NCBI RefSeq assembly: GCF_002874775.1
Contig: NZ_CP020991.1
Span: 1,493,225-1,557,224 of the forward strand
DNA length: 64,000 bases
Source of the DNA: Monoglobus pectinilyticus
GTDB taxonomy: Bacteria; Bacillota; Clostridia; Monoglobales; Monoglobaceae
Direction: 5' to 3'
A model generated the notes under the pieces. It was not told the origin of the DNA. It did no database searches and saw only the letters and a list, made by a program, of their open reading frames with translations. The translations under genes were made by a program, and so were the position numbers. Positions 18,257 to 26,683 of the stretch are shown piece by piece (within the stretch, counting starts at the first letter, position 1; each line of letters opens with the position of its first letter).

Positions 18257-19390
18257 ATGAAATATAGAGACATGTGCGGAGAAAAAGTTTCTGTATTGGG
18301 ACTAGGCTGTATGCGCCTTCCGACCGTAAAGAAAGACGGCGAAAATATAATTGATGAACAAGCGTTTTTGGAGATGGCCGATTATTCTGTAAAAAACGGG
18401 ATAAACTATTTTGATACAGCGTTTGGTTACCATAACGGCACGAGTGAAATTGAGTTGGGTAAAGTAATAAAAGAACTTGGGATAAGAGAGAGAATTTTTA
18501 TTGCAGATAAGCTTCCGCCGTGGAACATAAACGCGGACGGAGACGTAGAGAAGGTTTTTCAAACCCAGCTAAATAAAGTGCAAACCGACTATTTTGATTT
18601 TTTCCTGCTCCATAATATGACAAAGGAATTTTGGGACGGTAAAATAGCTGACTTGGATGTTTTAAACCATGTCAAGGAATTTAAAAAACAGGGCAGAATT
18701 CGCCACTTAGGTTTTTCGTTTCATGATGATCTTGAAACTTTCAAACGTATAATAGACAGCTCAGACGGAGCGTTTGAGTTCTGTCAGATACAGCTGAACT
18801 ATGCTGACGCAGCGTCAAATTTTCAGGCTGGACTTGAGGGGCTTAAATACGCGTCGGATAACGGCCTCAGTGTGGTTATTATGGAACCTTTAAAAGGCGG
18901 CAAGCTTGTTGTTCTGCCTGAACACGTATCAAAAATTCTGCCGGAGGGCAGAACAATAGTTGAGAATGCTCTTGACTTTTTATGGGATATGAAGGAAATA
19001 TCAATACTGCTCAGCGGAATGGGAAGTATGGAACAGCTCAAAGAGAATATAAAGTATGCTTCACGCAGTGATGTTGGTATGCTCAGTGAGGATGAAAAAA
19101 AGAGAATAATGGAAGCCGGAGACATTTTTAACCAAGGCGCCAGGGTGCAGTGCACCGGATGCAGATACTGTATGCCATGTCCGGCTAATATTGATATACC
19201 TGAGATTTTTAAACTTTATAATGAGCAGGCTTTAACTTATACCTGGGAGGATGAGCCCAGCAAAAAGTATTTAGATATGGAATATAAGGCGGACGCTTGC
19301 GTTAAATGCAGGAATTGCGTCAGTCACTGCCCGCAGAATTTTGATATACCAAAGCTGCTTGAAGAGGCAGGGGAGTCTTTATCAAAGTAA
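18257..19390 (+). CDS. Aldo/keto reductase with C-terminal iron-sulfur (4Fe-4S) domain
   Basis: 377 residues. The N-terminal TIM barrel (about 1-280) shows AKR features: LGLGCMRLP, the catalytic-type Asp/Tyr in NYFDTAFGYH, Lys in ADKLPPW and His in FLLHN. The C-terminal part (about 295-375) has cysteine clusters CTGCRYCMPCP and CVKCRNCVSHCPQ, as in the clostridial AKR/ferredoxin fusion family. The fusion suggests electron transfer between ferredoxin-like centres and a carbonyl substrate; the substrate is unknown. The DMT transporter gene follows after 61 bases without a visible terminator. Confidence 0.92.
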   Translation: MKYRDMCGEKVSVLGLGCMRLPTVKKDGENIIDEQAFLEMADYSVKNGINYFDTAFGYHNGTSEIELGKVIKELGIRERIFIADKLPPWNINADGDVEKVFQTQLNKVQTDYFDFFLLHNMTKEFWDGKIADLDVLNHVKEFKKQGRIRHLGFSFHDDLETFKRIIDSSDGAFEFCQIQLNYADAASNFQAGLEGLKYASDNGLSVVIMEPLKGGKLVVLPEHVSKILPEGRTIVENALDFLWDMKEISILLSGMGSMEQLKENIKYASRSDVGMLSEDEKKRIMEAGDIFNQGARVQCTGCRYCMPCPANIDIPEIFKLYNEQALTYTWEDEPSKKYLDMEYKADACVKCRNCVSHCPQNFDIPKLLEEAGESLSK

Positions 19391-19451
19391 TTAAGATATT
19401 TTAGCAGATTCATCTTATACATACATTTAACTATAGAAAGGTGAAACGTAT

Positions 19452-20303
19452 ATGTGGATATTGTTTGCGTTTGGTTCCGCATTCTTTGCAGGAATAACAG
19501 CTGTTCTTGCAAAGTGCGGAATAAAAGATGTAGACAGCGACGCGGCTACGGCGGTCAGAACCGTTGTAGTTCTGGTGTTTTCCTGGGTTATGGTGTTCGT
19601 CAGCGGCAGCGAAATAGGTCCAATATCTGCAAAAACATGGACGTTTTTGATTCTCTCAGGTCTTGCAACCGGAGCATCCTGGCTGTGTTATTTCAAAGCT
19701 CTTCAGCTAGGAGACGTAAATAAGGTTGCTCCAATAGATAAATCAAGCACTGTTTTAACAATGCTGCTTGCGTTTATACTTTTGGGAGAACCTTTGGGAG
19801 TTTATAAAGTTATTTCAATGGTGCTGATTGCCATTGGAACGTATTTGATGCTTAATATACAAAAAAGCACAACTGAGGTTAAAGGTTATAAGTGGCTGGT
19901 GCTTGCTGTTATGTCGGCCGTGTTTGCCTCTTTGACCGCTATCTTGGGCAAGGTAGGTATTGAAGGGATTGATTCCACTCTTGGAACGGCTATACGTACT
20001 GTTGTTGTTTTGATTATGGCATGGATGATTGTTTTTGTAACGGGAAAGAAAAATACGCTGAAACATATTGACAGACATTCGATGCTGTTTTTGATATTGT
20101 CGGGAATTTCTACAGGTGCGTCCTGGCTGTGTTATTATAGGGCACTCAAGACAGGGCAGGCAGGTGTTGTGGTTCCGATTGACAAACTGAGTATAATTGT
20201 TACGATTGCTTTTTCTTATATCGTATTAAAGGAAAAGCTCAGTGCAAAATCCTGGCTGGGTCTTATTTTGATAACAGCAGGTACTTTGTTGCTTTTGGTA
20301 TAG
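19452..20303 (+). CDS. EamA/DMT-family transporter
   Basis: 283 residues forming two homologous EamA repeats (about 1-135 and 147-283), each with five hydrophobic helices; the motif TGASWLCYF/YRAL appears once in each half, showing the internal duplication. An integral membrane protein of the drug/metabolite superfamily, usually an exporter of amino acids or metabolites. Start ATG has AAAGGTG upstream. It lies between an aldo/keto reductase and an enolase-like gene, both codirectional, so it may export or import the compound they handle. No substrate can be deduced. Confidence 0.9.
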   Translation: MWILFAFGSAFFAGITAVLAKCGIKDVDSDAATAVRTVVVLVFSWVMVFVSGSEIGPISAKTWTFLILSGLATGASWLCYFKALQLGDVNKVAPIDKSSTVLTMLLAFILLGEPLGVYKVISMVLIAIGTYLMLNIQKSTTEVKGYKWLVLAVMSAVFASLTAILGKVGIEGIDSTLGTAIRTVVVLIMAWMIVFVTGKKNTLKHIDRHSMLFLILSGISTGASWLCYYRALKTGQAGVVVPIDKLSIIVTIAFSYIVLKEKLSAKSWLGLILITAGTLLLLV

Positions 20304-20378
20304 TCTTAGGATTGAATGGACAAAAAATAAAACCATATAATGCAGATATAATACTACAGAAGGGATTTGTGAGAGCTT

Positions 20379-21650
20379 ATGAAATCTTATATCGGTATAG
20401 AGGATATATTTGCTCATGAAATATTGGATTCACGCGGTATACCGACGATTGAGACGGAGGTATATACAGATGACGGAAACATCGGACGAGCCTCAGTGCC
20501 GGCAGTAACATCACCTGGGCAGTATGAAGCTCACGAACTGCGTGACGGAGACCAAACCAGGTACATGGGAAACGGTGTGCTCAAAGCGGTTAAGGTTGTA
20601 AACGAACATCTTGCAGAAAAACTGACAGGAATGAATGTTATAGACCAGGAAGCCATCGATAGAAAGATGATAAGCTTAGACGGAACTTCTAATAAATCAA
20701 AATTGGGTTCAAATGCAATTTTAAGCGTTTCGCTCGCTTGCGCTCATGCGGCAGCAAATGCATTAGGCGTGGGGCTATACCAGTATATCGGCGGAATCGG
20801 CGGAAAGAAAATGCCGGTACCTTTGGTTAATGTAATAAGCGGCGGGCGGCATGCAGATAATTCTCTCAGTTTTCAGGAGTTTATGATTGCTCCTATTGGT
20901 GCTGAGAGTTTCAAGCAGGGGCTCATGTGGTGTGCTCAGGTTTCTCATACTTTGAAAGAATTGTTGAGGGATAGCGGTCTTTCAGCTTCATTTAGTGACG
21001 TTGGAGGATATGTTCCTAATCTTTCCGGGGATGAAGAGGCTATAAGGCTGATAGTAAGAGCGATACAAAAATCCGGTTATCGCACCGGGGAACATTTTGC
21101 GGTTGCGATTGACGCGGCGGCCGGCGAGATGTATAACGAAGCTAAAGCTGTTGGAGAGGAAGGACAGTATTATTTTTGGAAGCAGAACAGAATGCTGACG
21201 CGTGAAGATATGGTCAAAATGTGGAATGATTACTGCCGAAAGTATCCGATACTGTCTATAGAAGACGGGATGGCTGAGGATGATTTTGAGGGCTGGGAAG
21301 TGATGACTGACAAGCTTGGGGATAAAATAAAGCTGGTTGGTGATAATCTTTTTGTTACTGACAAATTAAGATTAAAAAAAGGATTGGATTTAAAAATTGC
21401 CAATTCTATTATAATAAAGCCAAACCAAATAGGTACTTTAACGGAAACTTTGGGAACTATTGAACTTGCCAAAACTAATGGATACACTCCAATAATTTCT
21501 TGCAGAAGCGGAGAGACAGGGGATACAACTATAGCTGACATTGCCGTGGCGGTGAACGCAAAGTATATAAAGGCCGGGGCTTTGTCAAGAGGTGAGAGTG
21601 TTCAGAAGTATAATCGTTTGCTTAAAATTGAAGAGGAATTGAGATATTAG
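20379..21650 (+). CDS. Enolase paralogue with altered active site
   Basis: 423 residues, full-length enolase fold with clear similarity throughout (LDSRG, GGRHADN, QEFMI, SIEDG, IIIKPNQIGTLTET, KAGALSRGE). Key differences are visible. The catalytic Glu of GDEGG (yeast Glu211) is Val208 in SDVGG, the active-site His of SHRSGETED (yeast His373) is Cys375 in SCRSGETGD, SRGNPT is SRGIPT, and GDDL is GDNL. Lys347, Lys398, Asp245, Glu295 and Glu167 are retained. Canonical dehydration of 2-phosphoglycerate is therefore doubtful; a different substrate in the enolase superfamily or a non-catalytic role is possible. It probably shares a transcript with the upstream transporter (75-base gap). A strong terminator follows. 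Confidence 0.85.
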   Translation: MKSYIGIEDIFAHEILDSRGIPTIETEVYTDDGNIGRASVPAVTSPGQYEAHELRDGDQTRYMGNGVLKAVKVVNEHLAEKLTGMNVIDQEAIDRKMISLDGTSNKSKLGSNAILSVSLACAHAAANALGVGLYQYIGGIGGKKMPVPLVNVISGGRHADNSLSFQEFMIAPIGAESFKQGLMWCAQVSHTLKELLRDSGLSASFSDVGGYVPNLSGDEEAIRLIVRAIQKSGYRTGEHFAVAIDAAAGEMYNEAKAVGEEGQYYFWKQNRMLTREDMVKMWNDYCRKYPILSIEDGMAEDDFEGWEVMTDKLGDKIKLVGDNLFVTDKLRLKKGLDLKIANSIIIKPNQIGTLTETLGTIELAKTNGYTPIISCRSGETGDTTIADIAVAVNAKYIKAGALSRGESVQKYNRLLKIEEELRY

Positions 21651-21654
21651 ACAG

Positions 21655-21682
21655 ACCCCCGGGATAATTCCCGGGGGTTTTT
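21655..21682 (+). terminator. Terminator after the enolase-like gene
   Basis: ACCCCCGGGA pairs with TTCCCGGGGGT around a short loop, followed by TTTTT, 5 bases after the stop. Confidence 0.92.
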
Positions 21683-21741
21683 AACGTAAGTTTTTGTTAA
21701 GGCGAAGGGTTTGTTGTTTAATAATGTATATTTGTTTATTA

Positions 21742-21793
21742 TTACTGTAAATTGGTTGTTGCGATTGACTATTTTACAGTAATGTTGTATAAT
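21742..21793 (+). promoter_or_regulatory. Pectate lyase promoter flanked by an inverted-repeat operator
   Basis: TTGACT (21765-21770), 17 bases, TATAAT (21788-21793). The perfect inverted repeat TTACTGTAAA (21742-21751) / TTTACAGTAA (21773-21782) brackets the -35 box, with its second arm in the spacer, a layout expected of a repressor site. Confidence 0.7.
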
Positions 21794-21834
21794 TCATTTA
21801 GGGTTCAAAAAAATAAGGAAGAAGGGTATAAGAA

Positions 21835-24147
21835 ATGAACTTGAAAAAATTAAAAGGTGTATTTTGGGCTGTACTTGCTGCAATGCTTATTTCTGCGGTA
21901 TATTGCCCGGCAACGTTTGCTGAAACAAACTCATTGCCGGCTTTTCCGGGCGCTGAAGGCGGCGGTATGTGGGCAACGGGAGCAAGAAGTTCAGAAAATC
22001 GTGAGGTTTATCATGTGACAAGTCTTGCTGATGACGGGAGCTTTGGTACATTCAGAGACGCAGTTTCTCAACCTGACCGTATTATTGTATTTGATGTGGG
22101 CGGAACTATAAATTTGAGCAGAACGCTTACTATATACAATGATAATCTTACCATTTTGGGTCAGACCGCGCCGGGGGATGGAATCTGCTTTAGAGATTTT
22201 AACGTGTATATGACGGGGAACAATATTATTATGCGTTATCTGCGTTTCCGTATGGGCGTAGACGGAGGTATTGAGGATGATACTTTGGGCGGCAGAGGAA
22301 TTAATAATGTTATAATAGACCATTGCTCTATGAGCTGGAGCACGGATGAATGTGTTTCTTTCTATCAAAATGAAAACTTTACTATGCAGTGGTGTATTAT
22401 ATCAGAAAGTTTAAAGAACTCACTTCATGACAAAGGCGCACATGGATACGGCGGTATATGGGGAGGTAAAAATGCAAGCTTCCACCATAATCTTCTCGCT
22501 CACCATGACAGCCGTAACCCTCGTCTTGACAGGGGTTCAAATAAAGACGCATATAATGATGTTACTTTAAATATGACTCTTACCGATATGAGAAACAATG
22601 TTGTATACAACTGGGGCGGAAATTCCGCTTACGGCGGCGAGGATGGAATGGCAGCTAATTTTATTAACTGTTATTACAAGTATGGTCCAAGCACTGGAAA
22701 ACATAAGAGCAGGATATACAATATTAGTGCTTCAACTGCAGACAGTTCATATATAGCTGCCGGAACAGGTGTTGAGGGCTGGGGAACAGATGTGTATGTT
22801 GACGGAAACTATGTTGATGAAAATTCTTCAGTTACTTCAGACAATACCAAGGGTGTTGATAAAGACAGTAATGCTAACCATTATGGAATATGGTCGAAGT
22901 CTAATATTACAGACGCAGAAAAAATAGTTCATTTCAGATATGAGAACGAATACCCGGTTAATACTGAAACCGCAGAGGACGCCTATAAATCAGTGCTTGA
23001 AAGCGCAGGAGCAAGTATAATCAGAGACAGCGTTGATACAAGAGTTACGAATGATGTTAAAAACCGTACCGGTAAAATTATTGATAAGCCGAGTGATGTT
23101 GGGGGATATCCAACTTTGGATGGCGGAACTATGTCAAAGGATAGTGATTTGGACGGAATTCCAAATGAATATGAAGATAAGAATGGGTTAGATAAAAACA
23201 GTTCATCTGATGCTGTTAAAATCAATCCGTCAACAGGCTATATGTATATTGAAGAATATGCAAATGCTTTGGCAGACGGCAGTTATGTTAGAGATACTGC
23301 TTATGATGAAACGCTTCCTCAGCCTACTATCGTCCCGCCGGCTGTTGAAACACCGGATCCTAACGTTAGCCCGTCTCCTGAAACACAGGTTGTTTCAGAG
23401 TGGATTGCAACTGAGGCTGATATTAATAAACCGGCAGGCACCGAGTTTATGCCGGGATTGGTAGGAATGATTCCGTTTGGACGTCCTATGCAGGATATAG
23501 CTGTTTTTGATGATGGATTTATATCGAATTTTGCTATTACAGATAAAAATATAGGCGGCGGATATGAAAACGGAAAAGGAAAAGGCAGTGCAATGGAATT
23601 TACTGCGCCTGAAGACGGAGTATTTACTATTTATTTGACTGCTCTGCAGGACAAAACTTTCTATGTTACAAAAGCCGGTGTTACGGATTATACAAAAGAG
23701 TCGACTTACTCGCTTAATGTAAAAGAAGCTAATTTGCCGATTCGGTATTCATTGCCGGTGAAAAAAGGCGATGTATATTATTTCTATATGGATGGTTCAA
23801 AAGCTAGATTTAGAAAAGCTGCTTTTGCTGAATATGTAGAGAAAGAGCCTGTTCAAACCTACAGCATTAATAATTTAAATGTCGAAGGCGAGACTATTTC
23901 ATTTAATGTGGTAAAAAATGCTGAGACCAGCGGCGATAACCTTATTATAGTTGCTGAATATAACGATAAAGGCGTTATACAGTATATGGATACGAGAGTT
24001 TTATCAAACGGTGTATCTATTGGAGAGACGGTTCCCTATACTGTTAACCACGTTTCCGGTGCCGGCAATGAAGTTAAAGTGTTTATTTGGGATAATATAA
24101 ATAATTTGACGCCGTTAAGTCAAACGGTAAGCAGTAATGAAAATTAA
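21835..24147 (+). CDS. Secreted pectate lyase (PL1) with accessory modules
   Basis: 770 residues. A signal peptide ends near residue 29 (ATFA-ETN). The catalytic beta-helix (about 33-410) starts FPGAEGGG and shows PL1 features: FDVGGTI, the calcium-site region IDHCSMSWSTDE, and HHNLLAHHDSRNPR, where the last Arg is the likely catalytic base. An acidic segment DSDLDGIPNEYED (about 440) resembles a calcium-binding thrombospondin type-3 motif. A P/T/S linker, a beta-rich module (about 520-670, possibly carbohydrate binding) and a C-terminal roughly 90-residue domain with FIWDN follow. The enzyme would cleave de-esterified pectin by beta-elimination outside the cell, in step with the pectinesterase at the left edge. 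The last domain is shared with the protein at 3244-4260. Confidence 0.93.
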   Translation: MNLKKLKGVFWAVLAAMLISAVYCPATFAETNSLPAFPGAEGGGMWATGARSSENREVYHVTSLADDGSFGTFRDAVSQPDRIIVFDVGGTINLSRTLTIYNDNLTILGQTAPGDGICFRDFNVYMTGNNIIMRYLRFRMGVDGGIEDDTLGGRGINNVIIDHCSMSWSTDECVSFYQNENFTMQWCIISESLKNSLHDKGAHGYGGIWGGKNASFHHNLLAHHDSRNPRLDRGSNKDAYNDVTLNMTLTDMRNNVVYNWGGNSAYGGEDGMAANFINCYYKYGPSTGKHKSRIYNISASTADSSYIAAGTGVEGWGTDVYVDGNYVDENSSVTSDNTKGVDKDSNANHYGIWSKSNITDAEKIVHFRYENEYPVNTETAEDAYKSVLESAGASIIRDSVDTRVTNDVKNRTGKIIDKPSDVGGYPTLDGGTMSKDSDLDGIPNEYEDKNGLDKNSSSDAVKINPSTGYMYIEEYANALADGSYVRDTAYDETLPQPTIVPPAVETPDPNVSPSPETQVVSEWIATEADINKPAGTEFMPGLVGMIPFGRPMQDIAVFDDGFISNFAITDKNIGGGYENGKGKGSAMEFTAPEDGVFTIYLTALQDKTFYVTKAGVTDYTKESTYSLNVKEANLPIRYSLPVKKGDVYYFYMDGSKARFRKAAFAEYVEKEPVQTYSINNLNVEGETISFNVVKNAETSGDNLIIVAEYNDKGVIQYMDTRVLSNGVSIGETVPYTVNHVSGAGNEVKVFIWDNINNLTPLSQTVSSNEN

Positions 24148-24156
24148 AAATTAAAT

Positions 24157-24201
24157 GTGCCGCAGCTAGGGACTGCAATTTTCAGTTCCTTTCTGCGGCA
24201 C
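24157..24201 (+). terminator. Hairpin after the pectate lyase gene
   Basis: GTGCCGCAG / CTGCGGCAC (9 bp, perfect) with an inner GGACTG/CAGTTCC stem lies 10 bases after the stop. The T-tract is poor, so termination may be inefficient. Confidence 0.6.
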
Positions 24202-24309
24202 TATGTGATTTATAACAATTACTATGTTTATATTGTGTTAAATTTATTTGGGAATAATTAAAATAATTTTGGTAAAATTGATATTATAATTTATACTTAG
24301 GAGGAAGAT

Positions 24310-25287
24310 ATGAATAGAGAATTAAATTGGGCAGTTTTGGGATCTGGCTGGATTGCAGGGGACATGGCAGACGCTTTTTTAGATGAGGGCAGAAAAGTAT
24401 ATTCTGTAGGCAGCCGCACGAAAGAAAAGGTAATTGAGTTTGCTAAAAAGCATAATATAGATAAAGTTTATGACGATTATCATGAAATGTTTTATGACGA
24501 TAATGTGGACGCTGTTTATATAGCGACGCCGCATAATAAACATTTTGAGGCAATAATGGAAGCTCTGGAAAATGGAAAGCATGTGCTTTGTGAAAAGGCA
24601 ATAACTTTAAATAGCTCTGAATTAAATCAAGCCGTGCTTTTGGCAGAAAAAAATAATTTAGTGCTGGCGGAAGCAATGACTATTTATCATATGCCGCTGT
24701 ATAAAAAACTTAGCGAGATGGTAAGAGCCGGTGTGTTCGGAAAGGTTAATCTTATTCATGTATACCACGGCAGTTTTAGAGAGCATGATATGAACAGCAG
24801 ATTTTTTAGTAAATCGCTAGCCGGAGGAGCCCTTCTTGATATTGGCGTTTATGCGCTGTCCTTTGCCCGTTTGTTTATGCCGTGCAAACCTACAGGATTT
24901 TCTTCTGAGGTACAGATGGTTGAGTCCGGTGTTGATGAAACAGAAGGAATATTATTAATGAATGGTGAAGACTTAGCAGCCACGTTAACGGTGTCTCTTC
25001 ATGCTAGACTTCCAAAACGAGCTTTTATAACATGTGAAAAAGCGTATATAGAATTGGACGATTATCAAAGACCGCAAACAGCACAGATAACTTATATAGA
25101 CACTGAAAAGACAGAAACAGTTTCAGCCGGAAGGAAAGACAAAGCGCTGTTTTATGAAATAGAAGATATGGAAGATGCAATACTTGGGAAAGGCAATGAT
25201 ACTTATTTAAATCTTACGGTTGATGTTATGGATATTATGACCGGACTTCGGGAAGATTGGGGATTTAAATATCCTGAGGAAGAGTAG
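24310..25287 (+). CDS. Gfo/Idh/MocA family NAD(P)-dependent oxidoreductase
   Basis: 325 residues; ATG preceded by AGGAGGA. The N-terminal Rossmann fold has the dinucleotide motif VLGSGWIAGDMA (about 9-20), then AVYIATPHNKHF and HVLCEKAITLN with the conserved EK (Glu-Lys) pair. The C-terminal half has GGALLDIGVYALSF, the substrate-side motif of the family. It resembles the dihydrodiol-dehydrogenase/glucose-fructose oxidoreductase-like branch and may act on a sugar or uronate derivative. Its place after a pectate lyase makes a role in galacturonate-derived sugar metabolism conceivable, but that is inference. Confidence 0.88.
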   Translation: MNRELNWAVLGSGWIAGDMADAFLDEGRKVYSVGSRTKEKVIEFAKKHNIDKVYDDYHEMFYDDNVDAVYIATPHNKHFEAIMEALENGKHVLCEKAITLNSSELNQAVLLAEKNNLVLAEAMTIYHMPLYKKLSEMVRAGVFGKVNLIHVYHGSFREHDMNSRFFSKSLAGGALLDIGVYALSFARLFMPCKPTGFSSEVQMVESGVDETEGILLMNGEDLAATLTVSLHARLPKRAFITCEKAYIELDDYQRPQTAQITYIDTEKTETVSAGRKDKALFYEIEDMEDAILGKGNDTYLNLTVDVMDIMTGLREDWGFKYPEEE

Positions 25288-25308
25288 GATTTTTTACTTA
25301 AAAACTTA

Positions 25309-25346
25309 GTGCCGCGGTACAAATTAACTGTACTGCGGCACTTTAT
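25309..25346. terminator. Bidirectional terminator between the Gfo/Idh and flavodiiron genes
   Basis: GTGCCGCGGTAC / GTACTGCGGCAC, 12 bp with one wobble, followed by TTTATTATTT and lying between convergent genes. Confidence 0.8.
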
Positions 25347-25367
25347 TATTTAACAAGTGATAAATTT

Positions 25368-26537
25368 TTAAAGCAGACTGTCTGCTAATGATTCAAGCTC
25401 TTTTATCGTGTTTTGTTTCATAGCTGATTTAACAGTGACCGTTGGTTCAACTATTTCTATATTTTTCATTCCGGTCAAAAATTCTTTTATTTTCTTTCCT
25501 GCCATTGGCGCCCATGAACCGTTTTCGATGATGCCTACTTTTCTGTTCTGGTACATTTTTGAGTTAATGTGCTGCAAAAATTCAAGAACCGGAGTAAATA
25601 TTCCGCCGTCATATGTGGGAGATGCAACTACCATTCTGTCATATCTGAAAGCGTCTTCAATAGCTTCGGCCCAATCTTCTCTTGCGAGGTCAGTGATTTT
25701 TACTGTTTCAACACCTTTTTCGGTGAGTATTTCAGCCAGTTTTTCTACAGCCTGTTTAGTATTTCCATAAATTGAGGCGTATGCTATAAAAACTCCTTTA
25801 TCCTCTGCCTTATAGCTGCTCCAGGTGTCATAAAGACTAATATAGTGATCCAAATTTTCATTTAGTATAGGTCCGTGAAGCGGACAAATGGTTTTTATAT
25901 CAAGACTTGAAGCCTTTTTTAATACTGTTTGCACTTGTGCGCCATATTTACCTACAATATTAAAGTAATATCGTCTTGCTTCGCAGTCCCATTCTTCATC
26001 TGTATCAAGTGTGCCGAATTTTCCGAAAGCGTCAGCCGAAAACAAGATTTTTTCTGTGCTTTCATATGAGAGCATAACTTCAGGCCAGTGCACCATAGGA
26101 GCCATAACAAAGTTTAAACAATGATTTCCAAGTTCAAGTTTGTCCCCCTCAGAAACTATAACTTTTCTGCCGTCTCCCAAATCTAAATCAAAGAATTGAT
26201 TTATCATACCGAACGTCTTTTGGTTTCCGACAATTTTCATATCAGGGTATAAATCGGCAAGTATATTTATGCTGGCAGCATGGTCCGGCTCCATATGCTG
26301 AACAACAAGATAGTCAGGTGTCTTTTCACCCAAAATTTCTTTTAGATTATTAAGCCATTCTCCGCAGGCTCTTCTGTCCACTGTATCCATTATCGTTATT
26401 TTGTCATCCAAAATAACATATGAATTATACGCAACTCCATTTGGTATTATATATTGACCCTCAAATAAGTCCAGGTCATAGTCGTTTACACCAATATATT
26501 TGATTGAGTCTGAAACTGTCACATCAGTGTATTTCAT
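25368..26537 (-). CDS. fprA: Flavodiiron protein (A-type flavoprotein, oxygen/NO reductase)
   Basis: 389 residues. The N-terminal beta-lactamase-like domain holds the diiron ligands His81-x-Glu83-x-Asp85-His86 (HMEPDHAAS), further His in MVHWPEV and CPLHGPI, and Asp in FSADAFG. From about residue 250 a flavodoxin domain begins (VFIAYASIYGNTKQA binds the FMN phosphate; ASPTYDGG and NGSWAP complete the site). In anaerobes it reduces O2 to water or NO to N2O using electrons from rubredoxin or ferredoxin. Start ATG has GGAGGTG upstream. A Rex-like site lies in its leader. Confidence 0.95.
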   Translation of the reverse strand: MKYTDVTVSDSIKYIGVNDYDLDLFEGQYIIPNGVAYNSYVILDDKITIMDTVDRRACGEWLNNLKEILGEKTPDYLVVQHMEPDHAASINILADLYPDMKIVGNQKTFGMINQFFDLDLGDGRKVIVSEGDKLELGNHCLNFVMAPMVHWPEVMLSYESTEKILFSADAFGKFGTLDTDEEWDCEARRYYFNIVGKYGAQVQTVLKKASSLDIKTICPLHGPILNENLDHYISLYDTWSSYKAEDKGVFIAYASIYGNTKQAVEKLAEILTEKGVETVKITDLAREDWAEAIEDAFRYDRMVVASPTYDGGIFTPVLEFLQHINSKMYQNRKVGIIENGSWAPMAGKKIKEFLTGMKNIEIVEPTVTVKSAMKQNTIKELESLADSLL

Positions 26538-26562
26538 AATGCACCTCCAATAATTTTATCAA

Positions 26563-26580
26563 TTGTGAAATTTTTCACCA
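26563..26580. promoter_or_regulatory. Rex-like operator in the flavodiiron leader
   Basis: TTGTGAA-N4-TTCACCA matches the Rex (NADH-sensing repressor) consensus TTGTGAA-N4-TTCACAA except for one base. It lies between the -10 box and the start codon of the leftward flavodiiron gene. Assignment to Rex is inferred from the consensus. Confidence 0.5.
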
Positions 26581-26594
26581 TTTTCTTTGCTCTT

Positions 26595-26622
26595 ATTATA
26601 TCATTATTTCCAAAAACGTCAA
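26595..26622 (-). promoter_or_regulatory. Promoter of the flavodiiron gene
   Basis: On the minus strand TTGACG (26622-26617), 16 bases, TATAAT (26600-26595). Confidence 0.7.
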
Positions 26623-26683
26623 TGTTATTTTGGATAAATTTTCATGTTAAATTAAATAGAATAAAGTAAAAATCTTACAACTG

